From Duganella margarita (GTDB taxonomy: Bacteria; Pseudomonadota; Gammaproteobacteria; Burkholderiales; Burkholderiaceae_D): 64,000 bases of DNA. The DNA is taken from contig NZ_WWCS01000025.1 of assembly GCF_009857535.1 (NCBI RefSeq), positions 1 to 64,000 on the forward strand, read 5' to 3'. Position 1 is the stretch's first letter. Each line of letters begins with the position of its first letter. Position numbers and translations under genes: made by a program. Positions 8,720 through 16,674 of the stretch are shown here, one piece after another. The notes beneath the pieces were generated by a model. That model saw only the letters and a list, made by a program, of their open reading frames with translations. It made no database searches and was not told where the DNA came from.

Positions 8720-9433
8720 ATGAGTGACCTGAGCAAGCTTATTACGGACACGCGCGCCACGCTGTCGCGCATCGCCAGCGATTTTTCCCCGGCCGTTTTC
8801 GCCTCGTCGCTGGCGGCTGAAGACATGGTGCTGACCGATTTGATCCTTAAGGGCGGCTACGACATCGGCATCTTCTCGCTGGAGACCGGCCGCCTGCACA
8901 AGGAAACGCTGGCCATGCTGGACAAGGTAAAAGAACACTACGGCTACGACATCACACTGTACAAGCCGCAGCCGGCAGCGGTGAACGCCTACGTGACGCT
9001 GAATGGCCTGAACGCCTTCTACGACAGCATCGAACTACGCAAGGAGTGCTGCCGCATTCGCAAGGTGGAGCCGCTGGGCCGCGCCCTGATGGGCAAGAAG
9101 GCCTGGGTCACCGGCCAGCGCCGCGCGCAAGCCGCCACCCGTGGTTCGCTGATGGTGGAAGAGGACGATCCGGGCCACTTCATGACCAAGTTTAATCCGC
9201 TGGCCGATTGGTCCGAGGAAGACGTTTGGCACTATATTCGCGAAAACGGCGTACCGTATAATGCACTGCACGATCAAGGCTTCCCGTCGATCGGCTGCGA
9301 GCCCTGCACGCGCGCCATTGAGCCAGGCGAAGATGTGCGCGCCGGCCGCTGGTGGTGGGAAAACCCCGAGTCGAAAGAATGCGGCCTGCACGTCGTCGAC
9401 GGCAAACTGATACGCATTAAATCCGTGGCGTAG
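8720..9433 (+). CDS. cysH: Assimilatory adenylylsulfate (APS) reductase, [4Fe-4S] type
   Basis: The protein has 237 aa. It reduces APS to sulfite and AMP using thioredoxin. The PP-loop-type nucleotide site is near SSLAAEDMVLTD. The cluster-binding pairs KECCRIRKVEPL and GCEPCTR mark the APS-reducing branch; PAPS reductases of the E. coli type lack them. The C-terminal ECGLH carries the catalytic Cys. The ATG at 8720, preceded by GGA, was chosen over a TTG at 8705. The absence of an APS kinase gene (cysC) in this cluster agrees with direct APS reduction. It is co-directional with the DUF934 gene and followed by a repeat element before cysD. Confidence 0.92.
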   Translation: MSDLSKLITDTRATLSRIASDFSPAVFASSLAAEDMVLTDLILKGGYDIGIFSLETGRLHKETLAMLDKVKEHYGYDITLYKPQPAAVNAYVTLNGLNAFYDSIELRKECCRIRKVEPLGRALMGKKAWVTGQRRAQAATRGSLMVEEDDPGHFMTKFNPLADWSEEDVWHYIRENGVPYNALHDQGFPSIGCEPCTRAIEPGEDVRAGRWWWENPESKECGLHVVDGKLIRIKSVA

Positions 9434-9513
9434 CGTCATTCCCGCGAACGCGGGAATCCATACGCCGCATCCGAAGTTACTCAGCATGGGTTCCTGCTTT
9501 CGCAGGAACGACG
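9434..9513. repeat. Bipartite inverted repeat, copy 1 (between cysH and cysD)
   Basis: Two palindromic units face each other. The first is ATTCCCGCG-AA-CGCGGGAAT, preceded by GTC and followed by CCAT. The second is GTTCCTGC-TTTC-GCAGGAAC, preceded by CATGG and followed by GACG. The spacer is longer than in the other four copies. It fills nearly all of the gap between two genes of one operon, so it would form two hairpins in the mRNA. The core matches the ATTCCC-N8-GGGAAT pattern of the neisserial dRS3 repeat. Confidence 0.85.
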
Positions 9514-9530
9514 TGCAGAAAGCTAGTCCA

Positions 9531-10460
9531 ATGAACGCTTTAGTTGAAAATAACGCGCACGTGAACGCGCGCCACCTCGATGCTCTGGAATCCGAAGCGA
9601 TCCACATCATGCGCGAAGTCGCGGCCGAATGCAGCAACCCTGCCCTGCTGTTCTCGGGCGGCAAAGACTCGGTGGTACTGCTGCGCATCGCCGAGAAGGC
9701 CTTCCGTCCCGGCAAATTCCCGTTCCCGCTGGTGCACGTCGACACCGGCCACAACTTCCCGGAAGTGATCACCTTCCGCGACAAGCGTGTGGCCGAACTG
9801 GGCGAACGCCTGATCGTCGGTTCGGTCGAGGAATCGATCCGCAAGGGCACCGTGCGCCTGCGTAATCCGCAGACCGACTCGCGCAACGCCGCGCAGGCCG
9901 TGACGCTGCTGGAAACCATCGCCGAACATGGCTTCGACGCCTGCATCGGCGGCGCCCGCCGCGACGAAGAGAAGGCCCGCGCCAAGGAGCGCATCTTCTC
10001 CTTCCGCGATGAATTCGGCCAGTGGGACCCGAAATCGCAACGCCCGGAACTGTGGGACCTGTATAACACCCGCGTCCATCCAGGCGAAAACATGCGCGTG
10101 TTCCCGATCTCGAATTGGACCGAACTGGATGTGTGGCAGTACATCGCCCGCGAAAAGCTTGAACTGCCGCCGATCTACTTCGCCCACGAGCGTGAAGTCA
10201 TTCCGCGCAACGGCCTGCTGGTGCCGCTGACCGACCTGACGCCGCCACGCGAAGGCGAGACCGTCGAAAAGCAAGTGGTGCGTTTCCGTACCGTCGGCGA
10301 CATCTCCTGCACCTGCCCGGTGTCCTCGGACGCGGTGACGCTGGAGCAGATCATCGCTGAAACCGCGATCACGCAGGTGACCGAACGCGGCGCCACCCGC
10401 ATGGACGACCAGACGTCCGAAGCTTCGATGGAAATCCGTAAAAAAGCAGGATACTTCTAA
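9531..10460 (+). CDS. cysD: Sulfate adenylyltransferase subunit 2
   Basis: The protein has 309 aa. It is the catalytic small subunit of ATP sulfurylase, which makes APS and pyrophosphate from ATP and sulfate together with the GTPase CysN. The PP-loop is LFSGGKDSVVLLR; GGARRDEEKARAKER and TELDVWQYI are further family blocks. The start at 9531 (MNALVENNAHVN) is chosen because an in-frame start at 9486 would translate the neighbouring repeat element. It overlaps cysN by one base. Confidence 0.96.
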   Translation: MNALVENNAHVNARHLDALESEAIHIMREVAAECSNPALLFSGGKDSVVLLRIAEKAFRPGKFPFPLVHVDTGHNFPEVITFRDKRVAELGERLIVGSVEESIRKGTVRLRNPQTDSRNAAQAVTLLETIAEHGFDACIGGARRDEEKARAKERIFSFRDEFGQWDPKSQRPELWDLYNTRVHPGENMRVFPISNWTELDVWQYIAREKLELPPIYFAHEREVIPRNGLLVPLTDLTPPREGETVEKQVVRFRTVGDISCTCPVSSDAVTLEQIIAETAITQVTERGATRMDDQTSEASMEIRKKAGYF

Positions 10461-11752
10461 TGACCACCAATACCAACGAACAAAGCCTGCTGCGTTTTAT
10501 CACCGCCGGTTCCGTCGATGACGGCAAATCCACGCTGATCGGCCGCCTGCTGTTCGACAGCAAGGGCATCTTCGCCGACCAGCTGGACGCCATGTCGCGC
10601 TCCAAGCACAAACGCACCGTCGGCGACGCCGTGGACCTGTCGCTGCTGACCGACGGCCTGGAAGCCGAACGCGAACAAGGCATCACCATCGACGTAGCCT
10701 ACCGCTACTTCGCCACGCCGAAACGCAAATTCATCATCGCCGACACGCCAGGCCACGAGCAGTACACCCGCAACATGGTCACCGGCGCTTCGACCGCCGA
10801 TGCTGTGATCATCCTGGTGGACGTCTCCAAAGTGAAGCTGCGCGAAGACGGCGGCGTCGATCTGCTGATCCAGACCAAGCGCCACTCGACCATTGCGCAC
10901 CTGCTGCAAATCGAGCACGTGATCGTCGCCGTCAACAAGATGGACCTGGTGAACTACGACCAGGATATCTACAACCGCATCGTCAAGGCCTACGGCGAGT
11001 TTGCCGCGTCGCTCGGCCTGAAGGACATCACGCCGATTCCGCTGTCCGCGCTGAGCGGCGAGAATGTGGTCGAGAAGACCGAGAAGCTGGCCTGGTATCA
11101 GGGGCCGACCCTGATCGAGCTGCTGGAATCGTTGTCGGTGTACGACGAATCGCACGAGGCGCCGTTCCGCTTCCCGGTGCAACTGGTGGCGCGCCACAAC
11201 GGCCACGAAGCCAACGACTTCCGCGGCTACATGGGCCGCATCGAAGCCGGCAAGGTGTCGGTGGGCGACAAGCTGGTGGTGCAGCCGTCCGGCCAGAGTG
11301 CGACCGTCAAGGACATCGTCACGCTGGAGGGCTCGCATCAATCGGCGGTGGTGGGCCAGTCGGTCACGCTGCTGCTGGACGAGTACCTGGACATTTCGCG
11401 CGGCGACCTGCTGGCCAGCGCCGACCGCCCGGCCACGCAGTTGAAGCAGCTGAAGGCAGATGTATGCTGGATGTCCGACGAGCCGCTGGACATGCGCCGC
11501 AAATACTGGATCAAGCACGGCACCAAGCAGACCTCGGCCAAGGTCAAGGCGATTGAATCGCTGTTGGACATCAACACCCAGCAGCGCCACCCCGCCGATG
11601 GCCTGAAGCTGAACGATATCGCCACCATCGAACTGGCGGTGCAGCAGCCGTTGGCGGCCGACGCCTACAGCGACATCCGCGCCACCGGCGCCTTCATCCT
11701 GATCGATGAAGTGACGCACCAGACCGTCGCCGCCGGCATGATCCGCCTGTAA
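10460..11752 (+). CDS. cysN: Sulfate adenylyltransferase subunit 1 (GTPase)
   Basis: The protein has 430 aa. It is an EF-Tu-like GTPase whose GTP hydrolysis drives APS formation by CysD. The G motifs are GSVDDGKST (G1), EREQGITIDVAYRYF (G2), DTPGHEQYTRNM (G3) and NKMDLV (G4), with beta-barrel domains after about residue 230. The length matches stand-alone CysN; there is no C-terminal APS kinase domain, so this is not a CysNC fusion. Its ATG overlaps the TAA of cysD by one base, indicating coupled translation. Confidence 0.96.
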   Translation: MTTNTNEQSLLRFITAGSVDDGKSTLIGRLLFDSKGIFADQLDAMSRSKHKRTVGDAVDLSLLTDGLEAEREQGITIDVAYRYFATPKRKFIIADTPGHEQYTRNMVTGASTADAVIILVDVSKVKLREDGGVDLLIQTKRHSTIAHLLQIEHVIVAVNKMDLVNYDQDIYNRIVKAYGEFAASLGLKDITPIPLSALSGENVVEKTEKLAWYQGPTLIELLESLSVYDESHEAPFRFPVQLVARHNGHEANDFRGYMGRIEAGKVSVGDKLVVQPSGQSATVKDIVTLEGSHQSAVVGQSVTLLLDEYLDISRGDLLASADRPATQLKQLKADVCWMSDEPLDMRRKYWIKHGTKQTSAKVKAIESLLDINTQQRHPADGLKLNDIATIELAVQQPLAADAYSDIRATGAFILIDEVTHQTVAAGMIRL

Positions 11753-11815
11753 CGTCGTTCCCGCGCAAGCGGGAACCCATGCTGAGCAGAGACTCCCGCC
11801 TGCGCGGGAGCGACG
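11753..11815. repeat. Bipartite inverted repeat, copy 2 (between cysN and cobA)
   Basis: It begins one base after the cysN stop. Unit one is GTTCCCGCGCAAGCGGGAAC and unit two is ACTCCCGCCTGCGCGGGAGC, joined by CCATGCTGAGCAGAG. The outer ends are CGTCG and CGACG, so the whole element is an imperfect 63-bp inverted repeat. It fills most of the 79-bp gap to cobA. Confidence 0.85.
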
Positions 11816-11831
11816 CGCCAAAGAAGCGAAG

Positions 11832-12593
11832 ATGCCAACTCCCGGAAAAGTGTATTTGATCGGCGCCGGTCCAGGCGCCCAGGACCTGATCACCGTGCGC
11901 GGCGCGCGCCTGCTGGCGCAAGCCGACATCGTACTGCACGACGCGCTGGTGACCTCCGAGATGCTGGAACTGTGCCCGCAAGCGGAGAAGATCGCGGTCG
12001 GCAAACGCAGCGGCCAGCGCTCGATGGCGCAGCAAGTCATCAACCAGCAACTGGTGGATGCCGCCCGGCGCGCCGGGCTGGTGGTGCGTCTCAAAGGCGG
12101 CGACCCGATGCTGTTCGGCCGCGCCGACGAGGAGCTGCGCGCGCTGGAGGAAGCCGGCATTGAAGCCGACATCGTCCCCGGCATCACCACTGCGCTGGCC
12201 GCAGCCGCAGCCACCCGGCAGCCACTGACCAAACGCGGCGTGGCGCGTAGCGTGGCCTTTTTCACCTCCTCCACCGCGCCGGAACACGCGGACCACGACG
12301 CCATTCCGGAAACCGACACGCTGGTGCAATACATGGGCGGCCGCGAAGCCATCGCCACCGCCGAGCGCCTGCTGGCCCACGGCCACGCGCCGGACAAGCC
12401 GGTGGTGGTGATCGAAAACGTCAGCCGCGCCGACCAGCAGATCCATCGCATCGATATCGCCCAGCTAACGCAAGGTCTCGGCACGCCGCACGGCCCGGTG
12501 CTGGTGATGATTGGCGAAGCGATGCGCCCGCGCCCGAATCAGTCGCTCAATGCAGAGAGTAGCGCCCTAATAGCCGCCCAACTCCGCGCCTGA
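11832..12593 (+). CDS. cobA: Uroporphyrinogen-III C-methyltransferase
   Basis: The protein has 253 aa. It transfers two methyl groups from SAM to uroporphyrinogen III to give precorrin-2, the precursor of siroheme for CysI. The family signatures are VYLIGAGPGAQDLITVRG at the N-terminus, VRLKGGDPMLFGR and VPGITTALAAAA. It corresponds to the C-terminal half of CysG only; the precorrin-2 dehydrogenase/ferrochelatase half is absent, so oxidation and iron insertion need other proteins. A CbiX-type chelatase at 15130-15501 is a candidate for the second step. It is the last recognised gene of the cys operon. Confidence 0.93.
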   Translation: MPTPGKVYLIGAGPGAQDLITVRGARLLAQADIVLHDALVTSEMLELCPQAEKIAVGKRSGQRSMAQQVINQQLVDAARRAGLVVRLKGGDPMLFGRADEELRALEEAGIEADIVPGITTALAAAAATRQPLTKRGVARSVAFFTSSTAPEHADHDAIPETDTLVQYMGGREAIATAERLLAHGHAPDKPVVVIENVSRADQQIHRIDIAQLTQGLGTPHGPVLVMIGEAMRPRPNQSLNAESSALIAAQLRA

Positions 12594-12642
12594 CTTCCCG
12601 CGTTCGGTATTAAAATGTCCACTCACCCCACAAGAGGTAGTA

Positions 12643-13365
12643 ATGGACATTGTTCAACGACTGGAACGCGCCTGGAACGCCCACGACACCGGCCAGTTTG
12701 ACGCCGCCCTGCAGGACTACACCTGGCTGTTCGACGCCACCGCCAACGATGCGGAAACCGCTTCGCTGCGGCTGTCCTACGTGCTGGCCGCGTGGGCCAG
12801 GCTTGCGGAAGAATACCTGCCCGCGCGCCAGGCGCTGGTGGCGGAACGCGACCGTCTGACTGCGCAACTGCTAGCCGCCCCCACCGACGCCGCCCCGTTC
12901 AACGACATCAGCGTCATCAACGACAAGCTGGGCGACTTGCAAAACACTTATCACCTGTTCCAGCAGCTGCCGGCAGCGCTGGCGCAGCAAACCGCCCACA
13001 TCGCGCTGCCGGCGCTGATGGTGTGCGGCGATTACGCGCTGGCGCGCCGCTACCTGCCGGACCCGGAGCAGCACCTGGCCGCAGCCGCCGCCCATCTGAA
13101 TGAGCAAAAGAGCCACATCAACGTGCTGACGCACGAAGGCATGGCCGAACTGCTGGCCGATGTGTTCAACTACATCACCGAAGTAGCACTGGTACTGGAC
13201 TTGCTGACCGGCTGCGGCGATACTGCTGCGGCGGAGCGCGCGCGCCAGCAGGCTGTCAACCTGGTGCAGGCGCCCGAAGCGCGCGCCTGCGTGCAAGCGG
13301 AGCTGGATGCTCCGGGCACCACGCTGGACGCCATGGTTGAACTACAAAATTCGGTGACTGCATAG
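12643..13365 (+). CDS. Conserved-looking helical protein of unknown function
   Basis: I do not recognise this 240-aa protein. It has no signal peptide or membrane segment, is rich in Ala and Leu and is predicted by eye to be all-helical, with a tetratricopeptide-like feel in the first 60 residues (RLERAWNAHDTGQFDAAL). AGAGGT-like purines lie before the ATG. Codon use is like its neighbours, so it is a real gene. It overlaps the following glutaminyl cyclase gene by three bases (stop TAG and start GTG share a base run), which suggests joint translation, but the functional link is unknown. Confidence 0.8.
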   Translation: MDIVQRLERAWNAHDTGQFDAALQDYTWLFDATANDAETASLRLSYVLAAWARLAEEYLPARQALVAERDRLTAQLLAAPTDAAPFNDISVINDKLGDLQNTYHLFQQLPAALAQQTAHIALPALMVCGDYALARRYLPDPEQHLAAAAAHLNEQKSHINVLTHEGMAELLADVFNYITEVALVLDLLTGCGDTAAAERARQQAVNLVQAPEARACVQAELDAPGTTLDAMVELQNSVTA

Positions 13366-14132
13366 TGAAAAAGATTTACGCTCAAGCCCTCCTTCTCGCC
13401 TCCCTGCTGCCTGCCGCCGTCCATGCGGCCGTCCCCACCTACGACTTCAAGGTGGTGCGCAGCTACCCGCACGATACCCAGGCCTTCACCGAAGGCCTGC
13501 TGTATCGCGATGGCTTCCTGTACGAGAGCACGGGCCTGAACGGCAAATCGTCGATCCGTAAAGTGGATCTGGCCAGCGGCAAGGTCTTGCAGAGCAAGGA
13601 CATCCCGCCGCAGTATTTCGGCGAAGGCCTGACGGTATGGGGCGAGACGCTGGTCGGCCTGACCTGGCAGACACAGACCGGCTTCGTGTTCGACCTGAAG
13701 ACGTTTGAACTGAAAAGCCAGTTCGCCTATCCCGGCGAAGGCTGGGGCCTGGCGCACAACGATAAGGAACTGGTGATGAGCGACGGCAGCGCCACGCTGC
13801 GCTTCCTCGATCCCAAGACCTTCCTTGAAGTGCGGCGCGTGAAGGTGACGGCGGACGGCATCGCCGTCAACCAGCTGAACGAACTGGAAGTGGTGGACGG
13901 CGAAATCTTCGCCAACATCTGGCACACCAACACCATTGCCCGCATCGACCAGAACACCGGCAAGATCACCGGCTGGATCGATTTCAGCAAACTGTATCCC
14001 GATGCCGGCAAAGGCCCGAATGCCGAAAACGTCATGAACGGCATCGCCTACGATGCCGACAAAAAGCGCCTGTTCGTGACCGGCAAACTGTGGCCGAAGA
14101 TTTACGAAGTCAAAATCGTCCCACGCAAATAA
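13365..14132 (+). CDS. Glutaminyl-peptide cyclotransferase (bacterial/plant type)
   Basis: The protein has 255 aa with a signal peptide (KKIYAQALLLASLLPAAVHA), so it acts in the periplasm. The mature part is a five-bladed propeller of the Glu_cyclase_2 family. Family blocks are YPHDTQAFTEGLLY, LYESTGLNGKSSIRKVDL, YFGEGLTVWG, ELEVVDGEIFANIWHTN and NVMNGIAYD. It converts N-terminal glutamine of exported peptides to pyroglutamate. The start is a GTG overlapping the stop of the upstream gene; this start is needed for the signal peptide. It ends ten bases from the convergent DUF4126 gene. Confidence 0.92.
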   Translation: MKKIYAQALLLASLLPAAVHAAVPTYDFKVVRSYPHDTQAFTEGLLYRDGFLYESTGLNGKSSIRKVDLASGKVLQSKDIPPQYFGEGLTVWGETLVGLTWQTQTGFVFDLKTFELKSQFAYPGEGWGLAHNDKELVMSDGSATLRFLDPKTFLEVRRVKVTADGIAVNQLNELEVVDGEIFANIWHTNTIARIDQNTGKITGWIDFSKLYPDAGKGPNAENVMNGIAYDADKKRLFVTGKLWPKIYEVKIVPRK

Positions 14133-14142
14133 GCGCGCAGCG

Positions 14143-14616
14143 TCAATTCGACTTGGAACGCGTCGCCCACGCGACGACTGCGATGCCGGCTGCCACAATC
14201 AACGCATCCTCAATCAAGCCGCTGCGGGTCTGACCGATATTGGCAATGGCGCGCTTGCGGGCGGCCAGCGTCAGGTAAGCCAGCGGCACCGCAGTTGCCA
14301 CTGCCACCGCAGCGCCAGCAGCCTCCCTGCCCTTTGGCGCCAGCGCAGAACCGGCGATGCCGGCACTCGCCACGCGCGCCGTCAGGCCGAGCAACACCGT
14401 GCGATCAGGCGCGGTCTTCATCTTGTCGCCAAAGAGTTCGCCGGCACCCATCGCCAGCGCGCCGTATTTGAACAGCGGACGATCCAGCAGGAACAGTTCA
14501 CCGCTGGTCTTGCGGTGCGCGAGACGCGCCGCGGCAAGGGTCGCCATCGGCGTCATGGAGCGCGCGCTGGCAACGGCGCCAATCAGCGCGGAAGAAAGAA
14601 GGCTGCGAATAGTCAT
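14143..14616 (-). CDS. DUF4126-like membrane protein
   Basis: The protein has 157 aa with several weakly hydrophobic helices. The pattern RSMTPMATLA, then GELFGDKMKTAPDRT, an Ala/Gly-rich pair of helices and a final EDALIVAAGIAVVAW helix resembles the DUF4126 family of small integral membrane proteins. No function is known for that family. It stands alone on the minus strand and is convergent with the glutaminyl cyclase gene. The assignment rests on motif layout only. Confidence 0.65.
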   Translation of the reverse strand: MTIRSLLSSALIGAVASARSMTPMATLAAARLAHRKTSGELFLLDRPLFKYGALAMGAGELFGDKMKTAPDRTVLLGLTARVASAGIAGSALAPKGREAAGAAVAVATAVPLAYLTLAARKRAIANIGQTRSGLIEDALIVAAGIAVVAWATRSKSN

Positions 14617-15129
14617 CTGGCTAGCTCCTATGTCTGTGAAACCACAGTCTAGGAGCTATTTCGCATTCCCTCTGTTAGGTAAAGCATATAGCGTGGCGCT
14701 ACCTGGCTTTCTGCTGCTTGAAATGGCTCTCCATTTTGGCGAACGAAGGCCGCTGCACGGCGGAGATGAGTTTGCGGCCAAACTCCACCGCCAGCGTCGG
14801 CACGTAGCCGTTGCGCTGCCCAACGCCCGCGTCATGCATCAGATCCGTTACCCTCGAATCAGCGCGCAGATCCAGTTCGATACAGGGCAAGCGATGCAGC
14901 GCCTGTCGCAGCCCCGGCGCCCACGGCGTCACCGCCGGCGGCGTCGAGACCCGCGCCTTGCCGCTCAATTCAGCCGCACGCCGGCCTTCGTCATCGAGAG
15001 CGCGGCATTTTCAAACCGGGAGGGCACGCGGCAGGAGCGCCGCTATGAATGGATAGGAGAGGAATTGAGCTACCGCTTACCGGCGCGCCCGGACGGACAG
15101 ATTCCGCTGTCAGTTTGGCTACGCGCGAA
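14617..15129. other. Gap of 513 bp with conflicting coding signals and no confident gene
   Basis: On the minus strand 14699-14968 is an open frame (TTG start, 89 aa) with codon use like the host, containing HRLPCIELDLRADSRVTDL and TLAVEFGRKLISAVQ; upstream it runs to a stop near 15011. On the plus strand the last 50 codons before the stop at 15133 read like protein (ESAAFSNREGTRQERRYEW, then LSYRLPARPDGQIPLSVW), while the same frame upstream is an Arg-rich shadow. Neither piece has a good start or a recognised family. Remnants of decayed genes are the simplest reading, but a short unrecognised minus-strand gene is possible. Confidence 0.35.
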
Positions 15130-15501
15130 TTAGCGCAACGCGCCGACGCAGTAATCCGACAGCGCATTGAGCACCGCCGCATTTTCGCCTGCCGCCTCCA
15201 CCACCTTGAGGACGGCTTGCGGATAGGCGATGCGCAGTTCGTCGATCATCAGCGGCAGGTCGCGCAGCACATGGCCGCCCTGCCCCAGGAATACCGGCAC
15301 CACGGTGATGTCGACAATGCCATCGGCAACCAGCGCCGCCACCACATCAGGCAGACGCGGCGACATCAGTTCCAGATAGGCCAGCTGCACGCGAACACCA
15401 GGCTCGCGCGCCTGGGTCAGGTCGCGCAGGCGCTCGAACGGTGCCGCCCACGATTCGGCGCGGGCGCCATGGGCAAATAAAATTAGTGCGCGTTGGGTCA
15501 T
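15130..15501 (-). CDS. CbiX/SirB-type sirohydrochlorin chelatase domain protein
   Basis: The protein has 123 aa, the size of a single CbiX domain. It starts TQRALILFAHGARAESW, where the His serves as metal or catalytic residue in this family, and contains VPVFLGQGGHVLRDLP, the second conserved His region. Such proteins insert Fe2+ or Co2+ into sirohydrochlorin. Given siroheme-dependent CysI and a CobA without chelatase domain in this window, ferrochelation for siroheme is the likely role. The ATG at 15501 shares ATGA with the stop of lptG and has GGAGAG upstream, so it is translationally coupled to lptG. Confidence 0.85.
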   Translation of the reverse strand: MTQRALILFAHGARAESWAAPFERLRDLTQAREPGVRVQLAYLELMSPRLPDVVAALVADGIVDITVVPVFLGQGGHVLRDLPLMIDELRIAYPQAVLKVVEAAGENAAVLNALSDYCVGALR

Positions 15502-16670
15502 CAATGTCTCTCCACCCACCACAAGGCGCCCAGCGCCAGCAGCAGGAATAATATACTCGGCGCAAGCGCCGTCACAATCGCCGGCCAGGTACTGAGCACA
15601 CCCAGGTGCGAGAACAGCGCATTCACCAGCTGGAAGCTGACGCCGATCATGATGCCGACGAAGATTTTCAGGCTCACGCCACCGCTACGGGTGTGCAGGT
15701 AGCCGAACGGCAGGGCCAGCGCCATCAGCACGAAGATGGTCAGCGGGTCGAACAGCTTTTTCCAGAACGCGATCTTGAAGCGCTCGGTCTCCTGCTTGTT
15801 CTCCTGCAGGTGACGAGTGTACACGGCCAGTTCGGAGGCCGACATGCGGTCCGGATCGGAGCCGGCCACCGCCAGGATCTTCGGGGTAATTTCCGACAGC
15901 AGATCCTTGGTCGCGCTGTGACGGGTTTCGATCATGCCCGACTCCTGCGCGAAGTTGTTCTCCAGGTTGGCCTCCGCGCCCGGCTTGAGCAGCTGCGGAT
16001 TGGTGAACAGGTTTTCCGTCACATCGCTCAGCAGCCACTTGTTATTGCCCTGGAAGGTGCCGGTCTTGGCCAGCGTGATGGAACGCAGGCGGAAGTTGGT
16101 GTCGAATTCGTACAGTTTGACGCCGATCAGCGTGCCGTCCGGTTTTACCTGGCGCACGTTGAAGAAGCGCGAGCCAATGACCGCGCCGGTCATGCCGTCG
16201 GCCTTGACGATATCCTTGGTCCACAGGCCGGAGCGGAATTCGGTCGAGATGGCGGCGCCGCGCGCGCTCAGGCGGATCTTCTCGGCGATCGGCGCAGTAC
16301 GCGGCGTAATCAACTCGCCGAAGATGAAGGTGATAATCACCAGCACAAAACCAATTTTGACCAGCATCCACGCCACCATGCCGGTCGACATGCTGGACGC
16401 GCGCATGATGGTAAATTCCGACGTCGCCGCAAACTGCGCCATGGTGTAGATGGTGCCGATCAGCGCCGCCAGCGGCATCACTTCATACACATGGCTGGGC
16501 AGCTGGGCCAGCACATACAAAAAGGCGTACTGGATCGCATAGCCGTTCTTGCCCACCGAAGGCAATTCGCCGGTGAGGTCCATGAACGCTTGCAGCGCCA
16601 AAAACGCCACCAGCACAAAGGCCACCGCTTGCAGTATCGAGACCGCGAAATAGCGTTGCAGGATTTTCAT
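15501..16670 (-). CDS. lptG: LPS export ABC transporter permease LptG
   Basis: The protein has 389 aa, the usual length for LptG. Membrane helices lie near the N-terminus (about 12-32, 55-80, 95-120) and in the C-terminal 100 residues, flanking a large periplasmic jellyroll domain. The family start MKILQRYFAVSILQA and LAALIGTIYTMAQFA are typical. With LptF and the ATPase LptB it extracts lipopolysaccharide from the inner membrane and passes it to LptC. It lies four bases behind lptF on the same strand. Confidence 0.95.
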   Translation of the reverse strand: MKILQRYFAVSILQAVAFVLVAFLALQAFMDLTGELPSVGKNGYAIQYAFLYVLAQLPSHVYEVMPLAALIGTIYTMAQFAATSEFTIMRASSMSTGMVAWMLVKIGFVLVIITFIFGELITPRTAPIAEKIRLSARGAAISTEFRSGLWTKDIVKADGMTGAVIGSRFFNVRQVKPDGTLIGVKLYEFDTNFRLRSITLAKTGTFQGNNKWLLSDVTENLFTNPQLLKPGAEANLENNFAQESGMIETRHSATKDLLSEITPKILAVAGSDPDRMSASELAVYTRHLQENKQETERFKIAFWKKLFDPLTIFVLMALALPFGYLHTRSGGVSLKIFVGIMIGVSFQLVNALFSHLGVLSTWPAIVTALAPSILFLLLALGALWWVERH

Positions 16671-16674
16671 GCGA

